From: Platanthera guangdongensis
Lineage: Eukaryota > Streptophyta > Magnoliopsida > Asparagales > Orchidaceae
DNA: 64,000 nucleotides
Direction of reading: 5' to 3'
Assembly: GCA_039583875.1 (NCBI GenBank)
Contig: CM077149.1
Location: 154,718,249-154,782,248, forward strand
Shown: positions 34,266-44,771 of the stretch, in pieces
Layout of the letters: every line of letters starts with the position of its first letter
How positions within the stretch are numbered: the first letter of the stretch is position 1
Program-made: the position numbers and the translations under genes
Notes under the pieces: model-generated
The model's database searches: none
Seen by the model: only the letters and a program-made list of their open reading frames with translations
What the model was told of the DNA's origin: nothing

Positions 34266-34769
34266 ACTACTTGACTCCCCCCCCCGCCCTGAAAATTACA
34301 TTTTGTGCTAGAATTGGGGCAAGGAATTGGAATTGGGTACACCTAAACAAATTCTGCTGTTCATTTCATCAAATTTGAACCAAGAATTGGAATTCCTTGA
34401 AAAGCCATGAGTTTTGACAGGTGTTTGGCCAAAACCAATTCCGGTGTTCGTTTGGTGCTTTTTATGAAGGGGGTTGGCTTTGGCGGGTTTTGGGTCTTTA
34501 AAAATCCTTTTAGCCCCAAAAGATATCTCTTTAGGTGGGTTTTGAGTGGGTTCTGGCACTGTTGAAGAAGAAGTAAACCTGCGTCGGAGCCGTCGGGAAG
34601 CATCAATGCCGATGGGAAGCGGAGCAACGCCGTCGGGAAGCAAGATCTTGGAGGTGTTTGAGTTCCAGTCGAAAGTGTCGCCTGTTTGAATCAGTTAATG
34701 GATAATAGGCAAGATTTTGAAGGTTTTAGATAATAGGAAAGATTTTTTGGATGATGGGGCAAGATCTTG
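34266..34769. other. GAATTGG-rich non-coding region
   Basis: Contains AACCAATTC/GAATTGG words and a TGTTCGTTTGG motif resembling the TIR of the neighbouring element, plus repeated GATAATAGG(C)AAGAT words that recur at about 36008. It may be remains of an older copy of the same TIR family. No gene recognised. Confidence 0.4.
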
Positions 34770-35972
34770 GGGTCTGTTTGGCGCACATATATTGACTTTC
34801 TGGAATTGGCTTTGGTCAGAAAACTAATATCTGCAGGAATTAGTTTTGTGCAGAAAACTAATTTTGTTGTTCGGCTACAAGATAAAATTCAGTGAACAGA
34901 ATTGGAAATAATATCTAAAAATTGTTCGGATGCACGATGGAATTGACTTTCTGGAATTGAAATTTTTAAAAATTATATTTTTAAAAATTGAACCAGCAAA
35001 TTAATGTACTAATAACAAATGAAGTTCAAAATTATATCCATGTTCTAATTAACACAATCACCATAATCTCAGTACATAATTTTCTCCATGAGCCTACTAA
35101 ACAGTTTTTAAATTGTCATAATCAACACGATCAAGATATGGTTATCAATGCAAAATTGTATAACCATTGCAGCCAAGGTGTGTTTCTCACATCGTAAAAC
35201 AACAAACAAAACACGTTCTAAAAAACTAGCCAGAAGACTTAAGATCCGTGAAGAAGTACATGCCCCGATCATGATTTGTGCAAAAAAACTTAACTGTGCA
35301 AGAAGACCACAAATTAGAAAACTGGAAAAATTTTAGATCCGTGCAAAAAAAAAGATAAAAAAACAAGTTACGATCATGATCTGGTTGAAGATCTAAAAAA
35401 ATCCAGATCTGGTTGAAGTGGAACATGCTCTAAATTTAGATCTGGATCAGATCCAACAAAACTAGCAAAATGAATTTGATCTAACGTAAGTTCCAACGAA
35501 AGTTCCAAAAAAAATGCAGCACAAAAAGAAGATCCATGGAAGTTCCAAAAAAAAAAAATCAGATCAAGCAAGAAGATTTAGAATGAGGATGAGGTGGAAG
35601 CAGAAGAGGACGGGGAAGAAGAAGAGGAGGAAGATGAAGAGGAGGAAGAAGCATACCGCTAGGTGTCGCACGCACTGAAGAAGCCGCTGAGCATCACACG
35701 CACTCACGATCGGGCTGAAGAGGTCGCTGGAATGTCGCGCGCGCTGAAGAGGCCGCTGGAATGTTGTCGCGATCGGGATGAAGGAAAATCGCGGAAAACT
35801 CACCTTAGGAGGTAAGAATTCGGGTAGCGCAGTTTTAGACAAACCTTAAAGCCGCCGGTTTTGACCTCGAAGCCAATTCTGGGTCATTTCTGTCCCGCCG
35901 AACACAAGAATTGGTTTTACTATTTCCCAAAGCCAATTCTAAAAAGTCAATATCTACGCGCCGAACAAACCC
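34770..35972. mobile_element. TIR element, possibly PIF/Harbinger-like
   Basis: The left end GGGTCTGTTTGGCGCACAT and the right end, read inverted, GGGTTTGTTCGGCGCGTAG begin 46-bp inverted repeats with about seven mismatches. Both share ATTGACTTT and GAATTGGCTTTGG. The 3-bp flank TTG is on both sides. The 1.2-kb interior is AT-rich and non-coding. A second inner pair (AACCAATTC.GTGTTCG) suggests nesting or an older relative. A TIR with 3-bp duplication suits Tourist/PIF elements, but TTG is not the usual TTA/TAA. Confidence 0.55.
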
Positions 35973-36454
35973 TTGGAGGTTTTGCCAGTTTGAAGCGGCT
36001 AATGGATAATAGGCAAGATCTTGGGAATCTCAGAAGTGTCGCCTGTTTAAGCTCCGGTGAAGATCTTGGAGGTTTTGGCCTGTTTCTTGTTGTTGGTGAC
36101 CGCCGGGTATGTGAGGTAAAACCTAATCTAAATGATAATTATGGAGGAAGACGATGAACAATAGAATTTTTTTCTCTCAGAACCTTCTCCAAATGAACAC
36201 AATAATTTGTTTTTTTTGCCCATTTTCAAAATCTCTTCACGGTGAGTTTTCGGCCAAAACGAATTCTGCCTCTCAAAACCTACCAAAGGAACTGAGCCAT
36301 ATTGAAAAGAAATATAAGAGGAAGATCGCAGCTCCAAATTAATACAAATTGAGGAAGTGAATTATTACACAAAAGATCAATATTCTTATTATATTATAGC
36401 AATTAATTTACAGCTAGCATCCCCGTGCATCTGGCCGGATTAATTGAAGCCTAC
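35973..36454. other. Region without recognised gene
   Basis: Contains further AAGATCTTGG and GATAATAGGCAAGAT words like those left of the TIR element. No coding signal was seen. Confidence 0.4.
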
Positions 36455-36697
36455 TCAGCCGTGGAGGGAAGGAAGAGGCGGCGGAGGAGGAGGCGGCGAC
36501 GGCGGAGGAGGCGGTGGTGGAAGGTTGGGATGGATAGGCGAGTTGGGCTGCGGTGGAGGAGGAGTTAGTGGGGGATTAGGCCTGTGATCCGGATATGAAA
36601 ACCTGGAGGCGGAGCAGGAATACTGCAGGTTCCAGCTGTCGTTGCTCCGAGATCCAGGAGAAGGAGCGTGAGAAAGAAGAGCGCGGGATCCATGCAA
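36455..36697 (-). CDS. Putative small secreted Pro-rich peptide, copy 2 (frameshifted?)
   Basis: Two overlapping minus-strand frames meet here. The frame from ATGGATCCC near 36691 begins MDPALFFLTLLLLDLGATTA, a signal peptide like that of copy 1 at 24201. It stops soon after, at GLIPH. The longer frame (80 codons) carries the RPNPPLTPPPPQPNSPIHPN core and a poly-Pro run ending PLPSLHG, which matches the alternative-frame end of copy 1. A one-base change therefore separates signal peptide and Pro-rich part. The locus is a relative of copy 1 on the same strand, 12.5 kb away. It is possibly a pseudogene or, with an unseen intron, a gene. Confidence 0.35.
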   Translation of the reverse strand: MHGSRALLSHAPSPGSRSNDSWNLQYSCSASRFSYPDHRPNPPLTPPPPQPNSPIHPNLPPPPPPPSPPPPPPPLPSLHG

Positions 36698-37974
36698 CGC
36701 CTCCCGATCAAGCTCGATCCTGCTACTTCCGCCCGGCGACGGCGACGGCGACTTCTTGGTTAATAATTATGCATGTCAGAGGCGGAGTTGCCGGGGACAT
36801 GCTGCCAAATTTGTTTGTTAATAAGCAGGAGATCGGTTGAAGTTGACTTTTGTCGGGACATACTTCGGTCCTTCACGCATGTTCATTTTCCGAATATAAA
36901 CATTTTTTTTCCATTTTCGAATTAAAATATTTTTTAATTAACCCCTTGAAATCTGAATATATGATGATAATAATAATAATAATTGTTGCGCACTAACTCG
37001 ATGCTCCGTTCGGGCCAGATTTGTTCGAACCGTCTTAGCTCACGAGACGGTCGAGCGCGCACACAGTCAATGAAAGTAGAAAGTTGACACAAGATGTGAT
37101 GACGTGGAAAAACCCCTTAAATGGGTAAAAAACCACATGACCGGGTCTGTGCCGGTCAAAATCCACTAGATTTCGGTGTTTACAATGTGTTGGAGAATCG
37201 GGCCGACAAGCCGCTCCCGTTACAGCTTGGGGAGAGAGAGAGAGACTACGACTCCCGGCGGGCAACAGGCTGCGCCGCAGGAGTAGCTTGGACGTTGGAA
37301 TGCGCAGGATGGTCTTGGTGCTCTGGCTCTTCTGGTTGCGTCCACTTGCTGTCTGTGGTCGCCTTCCTCCTTTGGCTCTTACGGGGACTTGGACGTTTTC
37401 CTGCTGGCTACGCGGTGGTTGAGCGCTGGTGGCCGTGGGCGGCCGCTAGTGGTTCACGATGACTTGAGGCCGACGCCGGGAGAGGAGGCAGGAGAGCTCT
37501 CACTTGAAGAAGAAAGCTTTGGGCATTAAAAGGTGAAGAATCAAGACCCCCTGGGGTCCTTTTATAGCCTCCAGGGGATGGTCATGGCGGGCCCCACCAC
37601 TAAAGTGGTGGGTTAGTGGGTGGTTACCCTCCCAATCGGACGGCGAGGAGGGCCTTCCCCCGATCGGACGGCGGGGAGATCACCCGACCACTCCTTACCG
37701 CCGTAGGCCACTCCATTAAGGCCCTCAAACTTGGCTTCTGTCTGCCCTTCGCTTCTTAGGGTCACCACATTGAATAGACAATCAATACTGGCACACTGCT
37801 CTGCTAGCCAGTCTGTACAACCCCGTATTCGCGAAGAGTGGGCCCAAAATAAGGTAAGCAAGTTTTAAAGCTTTTTGGGAGTTTTGCACTCCTAGGGGCC
37901 AATTTTTGGTGAACTTGAAAGACATACTAGTAGGGGGAGAAAATATTTCTCCCCCAAGGCGCTCTTGGCAAGCC

Positions 37975-38100
37975 GCCGCAAACCGCCTCAGGCCGCCAGG
38001 CCGCAAGCCGCCCAGGCCGCCAGGCCGCAAGCCGCCCAGGCCGCCAGGTCGCAGGCCGCCAGGCCGCAAGCCGCCTCAGGCCGCCAGGTCACAGGCCGCC
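37975..38100. repeat. GC-rich short tandem repeats
   Basis: Repeats of about 27-30 bp built from GCCGCCAGGCCGCAAGCCGCC. ORFs over it are repeat artefacts. Confidence 0.85.
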
Positions 38101-38169
38101 CCAGCTCGCGAAGAGTGGACCCTATGTAGGGCGTGCTTAGTTTTTGAGCTTTTTAAAGTATTTCGAACT

Positions 38170-38476
38170 CTTGGCGGCCTAACGGGGCGAGACCGGTCGG
38201 GGGCCAGGGTCTCGCCCCCGCCTCTTCTTGCTCGGCGGCCTAGCGGGGCGAGACCGGCCGGGGGCAGGGTCTCGCCCCCGCCTCTTCTTGCTCGGCGGCC
38301 TAGCGGGGCGAGACCGTCGGGGGCCCGGGTCTCGCCCCCGCCTCTTCTTGCTCGGCGGCCTAGCGGGGCGAGACCGGCCAGGGCCAGGGTCTCGCCCCCG
38401 CCTCTTCTTGCTCGGCGGCCTAGCGGGGCGAGACCGGCCGGGGGCCAGGGTCTCGCCCCCGCCTCTTCTTGCTCGG
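38170..38476. repeat. 60-bp tandem repeat, five units, with internal palindrome
   Basis: The units repeat exactly every 60 bp: CTCTTCTTGCTCGGCGGCC, then GGGGCGAGACCGG, then GGGTCTCGCCCCCG. The arms GGGGCGAGACC and GGTCTCGCCCC can form a stem in every unit. It ends abruptly where element E begins. Confidence 0.92.
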
Positions 38477-39838
38477 TGATAACTTCTAAAAGGAAGTTAT
38501 CTATGCGGTTATTTCCAACAACTTATTCAGTTAAAACAAGTAAAATAAGTTTAAATAACATGAAAATGAAAGTAAACTCTTATTCATTCGAATTGTGGCT
38601 AATTTGGTTTTGTTTCGATGTATTTGTATCAGATGCGCCAAAGGAATTGGCCCGGAAAAGGAAATTCGCCAAAACTTCATAGCTTGAAAGAGAGGTTGCA
38701 ACGTCCACGAAATAATTAGTTGCAACTATCGGTTTCGGATGGGAAAGGCAGGCGCAGGCGCAGACGTTGCAACATGCAGAAAAACAAGGTTGCAACAACC
38801 TGGGGCGAAATTAAAATTCGAAATTTGAATTTTGGGGCTGAACGAAAACATGGAAGGGTGCATCTCTTGGGGATTTTTGGGGGAAATTAGACATCAGTTA
38901 TGGCAAGTAATAAAAGGGGAGAGAAGGATATTTTATGGATGGAGAGAAAAATTGAAAAAGAGAGAAAGAGGGGGCGGAATTGGTCTAGGGCTGGAGATCG
39001 GGAGGAAGAAGAAGCCGCGCAGCAATCCAGATCCGTGCAAGGGGAAGCAACTACATCCTTTGTAGGGGCATTCATAGAGATCAATTGGTTGGCTTGTTCT
39101 AACTTTTATTTGTCATGTTTGTTGAATTCTCTCTCCGATTTCTCAAACCTTTGACTATGATGAACTAATTCGCTTGCGAGTCTTATATGTTGTGAACTAT
39201 TCGACGTTTGCTTTGATATTTACATGAACAATTGAGTTAAATTTGGTTTGTATCTTAAATTTCATTCTCTTCTTCAGTGATGACGTTAAGAAATTACCAT
39301 CTAGTGCTTCATACTGCGTTCTATATGCGAGAGCTGCGTTCGTAAGTCTCGAGAATTTAATTTGGCTACATATGATTTAGCGTATCGCTATCATTCTAGT
39401 TGTGGAGTTAAGATCCATAATTTTATACGTATGTTTACTTGTGTAGTCTTGATCTAAGGCTACTCACTAAATATGCATAGTGCGATGATGAAATCGAGAG
39501 ATGCTCACCGCGAGTTTAGGATTTCCACAAGTTAAAAACCGAGTTGAATTCAATTGTATTTCTCATCACAAAAGGCAAACGAAGATTAGGGATCAATATA
39601 TGAGACTCGTTCTTCTCATCATTATATTCTCACCTTACTTTAGTTTCGTTATTTAGTTTACTTACTCTCAAAACCTTGTGATTTTTGCTTGACTTCGAAG
39701 AAAAGATCATTACTAGTACTCATAAGCTAAGGAAAAATATTGTCTCTGTGGGTTCGACACTCTACTTCCATTTTGTAACTTGACACGACACGTACACTTG
39801 CGTAGCACTTATATATTCACACAACAAAGCGTGCATCA
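38477..39838 (+). repeat. 5' LTR of element E
   Basis: Begins TGATAACTTC with a terminal hairpin (TGATAACTTC..GAAGTTATC) and ends GTGCATCA, 7 bp before the primer site. The end part (GTGGGTTCGACACTCTAC) is typical of plant gypsy LTRs. The left border is inferred from similarity to the solo LTR at 31265-32713, because the 3' LTR is not in the window. Confidence 0.65.
38640..38940 (+). repeat. Module shared with the copia B LTRs
   Basis: About 300 bp aligns by eye with 1740-2010 and 20925-21160: GGAAATT(C/T)GCCAAAA, CATAGC(T/C)TG, four GTTGCAAC-type words, GGCGCAGGCGCA, TTGCAACAAC, GCATCTCTTGGGGA against GCCTCTTGGGGA, and AGTTATGGCAAG. The order of the blocks is the same. Confidence 0.75.
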
Positions 39839-39845
39839 AGTTTTC

Positions 39846-39862
39846 TGGCGCCGTTGCCGGGG
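39846..39862 (+). other. Primer-binding site of element E
   Basis: TGGCGCCGTTGCCGGGG, the tRNA-complementary site standard in Athila-type and many other plant gypsy elements. Confidence 0.9.
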
Positions 39863-39964
39863 ACAAGTTTTCTTTTAGTGTTATCTTATGATATTAGTAA
39901 TTCTGAGTAATCTGAGTTCAAGTATTGTTTTCATTTTTACTCGTTAACTACTGGATATCAGTGT

Positions 39965-41410
39965 ATGTCCAGATATCGAAACATTGAAATTTTACCATTG
40001 AATTCTGAAATCGAGAGAACTTGTAGGCTGAATAGAAGGAATCTGAGAAATAACAATACTATTAATCTTGAGATGGATGTTAACAGACAAAATAATGTGG
40101 TTAACAATGAGGAGCGAGTAGAACCTAATGCGCAAGTTGACCATAATGTTCAACCAAATGTTCCTAGAATGACTTGTCGAGACTATAACACACCCTTGAG
40201 AGGAGGATTGCATTTTAGCATAGCCCGACCTACCATAGCCGCTAATATTTTAAAATTGACTCCACTATTATGCAACTAATCCAACATAACAAGTTTGGGT
40301 CTCAACAACGAAGATGCTAATTCTCATCTAGGTCATTCTTAGAAATTTGTGATATGTATAAAGTAAATGGGGCCTCAAGTGAAGCGATTCAGCTAATGTT
40401 ATTTCCATTCTCCCTAGAAGGAAAAGCTAAAGATTGGCTTAACTCGTTACCACATGGTTCTATAACCACTTGGGAGCAGTTAGTAGATAAATTTTTAAAC
40501 AATATTTCCCTCCCTCTAAAACCGCTAAGTTGATTAGAGACATCACCACTTTTATGCAAAATCACGGAGAGACTCTTTACGACGCTTGGGAGCGTTTTAA
40601 GGAGTTGTTGAGAAGATGTCCACATCATGGTTTACAACAACACCAACAGGTATCCACATTCTATAATGGGTTACAAACGGCTACCATGATCTTAGTAGAT
40701 GGTGCTGCGGGGGGTCATTGATGAAAAAGTATCCCGAGGATGCTTATGCTATCCTTGAAGATCTTACTTCTAACAACTACCAATCTTTTGAGAGACAAGG
40801 GAATAATAATCCAACTGGAGTCTATCATGTTGATCAAATCACTTCGTTAGCCGCACAGATGGCTTCACAGTTCAATATGATAAACAAACGTTTAGATTCC
40901 TTGAGTCAAAATACAGTAATGCCATCAATTAGTAGCCTTCAATTGTCTAATCCTAACACCTCTTTCACCATAGAACAATTGAATCAAGTTTCTGAAGAAG
41001 CCAACTATATAGGTGGTCAAAGACAACATATTCTTCCAAATCATTACAATCCTGAGTGGCGGAACCACCCTAACTTCTCGTGGAGAAACAATCAAAATGT
41101 TAATCACCCACCTGGATTTAATCATATTCCACATAACAATCAAGGGAATTCAAGAAAATTAACAGATGAAGCAATCTTAGAAATGTTCCACAAGAATGAC
41201 GCAAGAGTAGTAGGTATAGAATCATCTCTTAGATCATTAGAGAATTCCATTGGACAGATTGCTAATGCATTAAACCTAAGGCCGGTTGGAGCATTACCCG
41301 CCGATACCACTCCTAATCCAAAAAGAGATGACCCATCTAGTCAATGCAACTCTGTTACCCTAAGAAGTGGGAATAAGATTCCGAGTGGGGACTTGTTACT
41401 AGAAAGTTAA
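39965..41410 (+). pseudogene. Element E gag (broken)
   Basis: A first open stretch 39965-40279 (RGGLHFSIARPTI) is followed by a frame change. The Gag core is visible at about 40360-40720 (FPFSLEGKAKDWLNSLP, TWEQLVDKFLN, SLYDAWERFKELLRRCPHHG). The segment 40718-41410 then carries the Athila Gag C-terminus (LTSNNYQSFERQ, GNKIPSGDLLLES). At least three frame changes or stops interrupt it. Confidence 0.8.
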
Positions 41411-41561
41411 AGAATGAAGATAAGATGAAAAAGGTAGAGACCCTAGGGCTAAAGAAGGAGTAGAAATTGTAGATTTAGAAGAGGAAAGAAAAGTCTATCC
41501 ACCTCCGCCTTTTCCATCTAGGCTCACTAAGACAAGGCTTGATGCACAATTCCAAAAATTC

Positions 41562-42374
41562 ATGGAAATTTTTAAGAAGTTGACGATAAATATCCCTTTT
41601 GCTGAAGCTATAGAGCAGATGCCGAGTTATGCAAAATTTATGAAGGATATTCTTTCTAAAAAGAGGAATTTGCTGAAAAAGGAAGTAGTGGCATTAACTG
41701 AGGAATGTAGTGCTATTCTACAAAAGAAGTTACCCCCTAAATTAAAAGACCCAGGAAGCTTTACCATACCCTGTTCCATAGGTGTTAAATTTACGGGTAA
41801 GGCTTTATGTGACTTAGGGGCTAGTATCAATCTCATGCCGCTCTCTATTTATAATACATTAGGCCTTGGGGAGATAGCTCCTACTTCTTTAACCCTTCAG
41901 TTAGCAGATAGGACGTTAGCATTCCCTAAAGGCATAGTTGAAGATGTTTTAGTAAAGGTTGAGAAATTTATTTTTCCTGCAGACTTCGTGGTTCTGGATA
42001 TGGAAGAGGATAGGGATGTGCCTATCATTCTTGGTAGACCTTTTCTGGCTACAGGAAGGACTCTTATTGACGTTCAAAAAGGAGAGCTCACCATGAGAGT
42101 TAATGAGGAAGAGGTAACGTTCAACATCCTTAAGGCAATTAAATACCCCAATGATAAAGAGGAATGTCATTCTATTGATAACATAGATATTCCAAATAAG
42201 GCTTTTAAACAGAATGATCATTGGGAGAAAACATTGCTAGCAATCCTTAATAATGAAGAGTGGAACGAGGAAGAAGAATATAGTAAATTAGCTAAGGTTT
42301 TTAATGTTAGTGAAAGGTGGAGAACATATAGGAATGTTGAAGCACTTGAGAGATCAAGTGAAACTAAATTCTGA
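41562..42374 (+). CDS. Element E aspartic protease segment
   Basis: This 270-codon open frame within the former polyprotein would cleave Gag-Pol. It reads LTINIPFAEAIEQMPSYAKF, then KLKDPGSFTIPCSIG. The active-site region is CDLGASINLMPLSI (residues about 84-97, the Athila form, with Leu-Gly-Ala in place of Thr-Gly). VDV-type end motifs ILGRPFLATGRTLIDVQKG follow at residues about 160-178. The Met at 41562 is internal to the original polyprotein, so it is not a natural start. Confidence 0.82.
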   Translation: MEIFKKLTINIPFAEAIEQMPSYAKFMKDILSKKRNLLKKEVVALTEECSAILQKKLPPKLKDPGSFTIPCSIGVKFTGKALCDLGASINLMPLSIYNTLGLGEIAPTSLTLQLADRTLAFPKGIVEDVLVKVEKFIFPADFVVLDMEEDRDVPIILGRPFLATGRTLIDVQKGELTMRVNEEEVTFNILKAIKYPNDKEECHSIDNIDIPNKAFKQNDHWEKTLLAILNNEEWNEEEEYSKLAKVFNVSERWRTYRNVEALERSSETKF

Positions 42375-42587
42375 AACCATCTATTATAGAACCACCTCAA
42401 TTGGAACTAAAACCTTTACCCAGCAATCTAAAGTATGCTTTCTTAGGAGAAGATAAAACTTTGCCGGTAATAATTGATGCATCCTTAGAACAGAGTAAGG
42501 AAGAGGAATTGTTAGAAGTCCTTAAGAAATACAAAGGGCTATGGGTGGACTATTGCCGACATACAAGGCATTAGTCCCACTATATGT

Positions 42588-43951
42588 ATGCATAAGATAT
42601 TATTGGAGGATGATTCAAAGACCTCCATTGAACATCAAAGAAGACTTAGCCCTCCGATGAAGGAGGTAGTAAAAAAGGAAATTATTAAATGGTTAGACGC
42701 TGGAATTATTTATCCCATTTCTGATAGTAAATGGGTCAGTCCGGTCCAATGCGTGCCAAAGAAGGGTGGAATGACCGTAGTGAAAAATGAGAATAATGAA
42801 TTGATTCTACTAGGACAGTGACCGGATGGCGTATATGCATGGATTATAGAAAGTTGAATCAATCGACTAGGAAGGATCACTTCCCTCTTCCATTCTTAGA
42901 TCAAGTGCTGGATAAGTTGGCAGGGAATGAATATTTCTGTTTCTTAGACGGGTATTCAGGTTATAATCAAATAATGGTTGCCCCTGAAGACCAAGAAAAG
43001 ACCACATTTACTTGCCCTTATGGTACATTTGCGTTCCGCAAAATGCCCTTTGGGTTATGTAATGCTCCTGCTACGTTTCAGCGTTGTATGATTTCTATTT
43101 TTTCTGACTTGATGGATGAGGGAATTGAAATTTTTATGGATGATTTTTCAGTATTTGGCAAGTCTTTTGATGAGTGTTTGGAGTCTTTAAAAAAGGTTTT
43201 GAAAAGGTGTATGCAAACCAATTTAGTCTTAAATTGGGAAAAGTGTCACTTCATGGCAAGAGAAGGCATAGTCCTAGGTCATAAAATCTCCAATAGGGGT
43301 CTAGAAGTAGATCGTTCCAAAATTGAAGTAATTGAGAAACTCCCACCCCCTACAAATATTAAAGGTATAAGAAGCTTTCTAGGACATGCAGGTTTCTATA
43401 GGAGGTTTATAAACAATTTTTCTGCAATATCTAAGCCTCTTAGCCATCTACTTGAAAAAGACACGCCTTTTCATTTTGATCAATCATGTCTCGAGTCTTT
43501 TAACACATTAAAGAAAAGTCTGATTTCATCACCTATTATAATAGCACCTGATTGGAATTTACCATTCATTCTGATGTGTGACGCTAGTAATTATGCTCTA
43601 GGGGCGGTTTTAGGGCAAGCCCATAATAAAATATTTCACACCATTTACTATGCAAGTAAGACATTAAATGAAGCCCAAATAAACTATACAACCACAGAGA
43701 AAGAATTATTATCAATAGTATTCGCGTTTGATAAATTCCGCTCGTATTTGATTTACTCGAAAGTTATAGTTTACACGGATCACGCTGCAATAAGGTATTT
43801 GGTAGATAAGAAAGAAACCAAGCCTAGACTTATAAGATGGATGTTGCTATTACAAGAATTTGATCTTGAAATTAAAGATAGGAAAGGGGAAAATCCAGTA
43901 CCAGACCATCTGTCTAGGTTAGAGCAAATTGAGGAGAAAGATAAGAAGTAG
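42588..43951 (+). pseudogene. Element E RT and RNase H
   Basis: The frame 42588-42821 has the RT entry (HQRRLSPPMKEVVKKEIIKW, WVSPVQCVPKKGGMTVV), ended by TGA at 42819. The frame 42818-43951 continues with [56 protein letters not shown], the catalytic [22 protein letters not shown] and [15 protein letters not shown]. RNase H follows ([57 protein letters not shown]), ending [11 protein letters not shown] one-base frame change at 42818 is the only break in the RT. Remnants of the integrase start (SEN.TPWYADLVNYI) run into the gap. Confidence 0.9.
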
Positions 43952-44055
43952 TATTAAGGAAAATTTTCCTGATGAAAGTATCTTTAGCAATATCAGAAAA
44001 TATTACACCATGGTATGCAGACTTAGTAAATTATATTTTGAGCAGAGTATTACCA

Positions 44056-44555
44056 NNNNNNNNNNNNNNNNNNNNNNNNNNNNNNNNNNNNNNNNNNNNN
44101 NNNNNNNNNNNNNNNNNNNNNNNNNNNNNNNNNNNNNNNNNNNNNNNNNNNNNNNNNNNNNNNNNNNNNNNNNNNNNNNNNNNNNNNNNNNNNNNNNNNN
44201 NNNNNNNNNNNNNNNNNNNNNNNNNNNNNNNNNNNNNNNNNNNNNNNNNNNNNNNNNNNNNNNNNNNNNNNNNNNNNNNNNNNNNNNNNNNNNNNNNNNN
44301 NNNNNNNNNNNNNNNNNNNNNNNNNNNNNNNNNNNNNNNNNNNNNNNNNNNNNNNNNNNNNNNNNNNNNNNNNNNNNNNNNNNNNNNNNNNNNNNNNNNN
44401 NNNNNNNNNNNNNNNNNNNNNNNNNNNNNNNNNNNNNNNNNNNNNNNNNNNNNNNNNNNNNNNNNNNNNNNNNNNNNNNNNNNNNNNNNNNNNNNNNNNN
44501 NNNNNNNNNNNNNNNNNNNNNNNNNNNNNNNNNNNNNNNNNNNNNNNNNNNNNNN
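44056..44555. other. Assembly gap, 500 N
   Basis: Exactly 500 N, so probably a placeholder of unknown true size. It lies between element E and the CRK exon. Open frames reported across it are artefacts. Confidence 0.98.
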
Positions 44556-44771
44556 GTTGCTCCCCAATTGAAAGGACAGAGGAATTACCAGGATAATAGC
44601 ATGTGTGCAATGCATTCCACAATGCATAATGGTTGGGATTGAATCCATAACAAATTTGATTTTTCAAAACCTCTTCAGTTTAGGTTGGATTCAATTGCAA
44701 TGCATGGTTGGTGCACGTGTACAATTACCTTGTTAATTTGAAGAGAATCATAATCTGCTACAAACAGATAC

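Larger units (their letters stand above)
36983..38476 (-). mobile_element. LTR-like sequence, minus strand, truncated by element E
   Basis: The minus strand has a strong TATA box context GGCTATAAAAGGACCCC (about 37560) and a candidate LTR end GTGCGCAACA at 36983. Upstream, U3-like, are two GC-rich tandem arrays. No primer site follows the end and no partner LTR is present, so it would be a solo or 3' LTR whose start was lost to element E. This is an inference from composition and motifs. Confidence 0.35.
38477..44055 (+). mobile_element. Ty3/gypsy element E, Athila-like (truncated by gap)
   Basis: A 5' LTR, primer site, gag, protease, RT and RNase H are present in order. Integrase and 3' LTR would fall in the N gap or are missing. 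Protease and RT motifs ([48 protein letters not shown]) are characteristic of the Athila group. Gag has stops and frame changes and the end of RNase H is frameshifted, so the copy is defective. Confidence 0.88.

Noticed and set aside
36983..38518. An LTR spanning 36983-38518 with TGTTG ends on the minus strand
   Set aside because: The flanking 5-mers do not match, and 38477 onward fits the start of element E's LTR better. Kept only as a low-confidence LTR-like region.
37906..38682. 258-codon plus-strand ORF
   Set aside because: Composed almost wholly of the GC-rich and 60-bp tandem arrays, then non-coding LTR sequence.
43929..44667. ORFs of about 200-240 codons over the N run
   Set aside because: Artefact of unknown bases.
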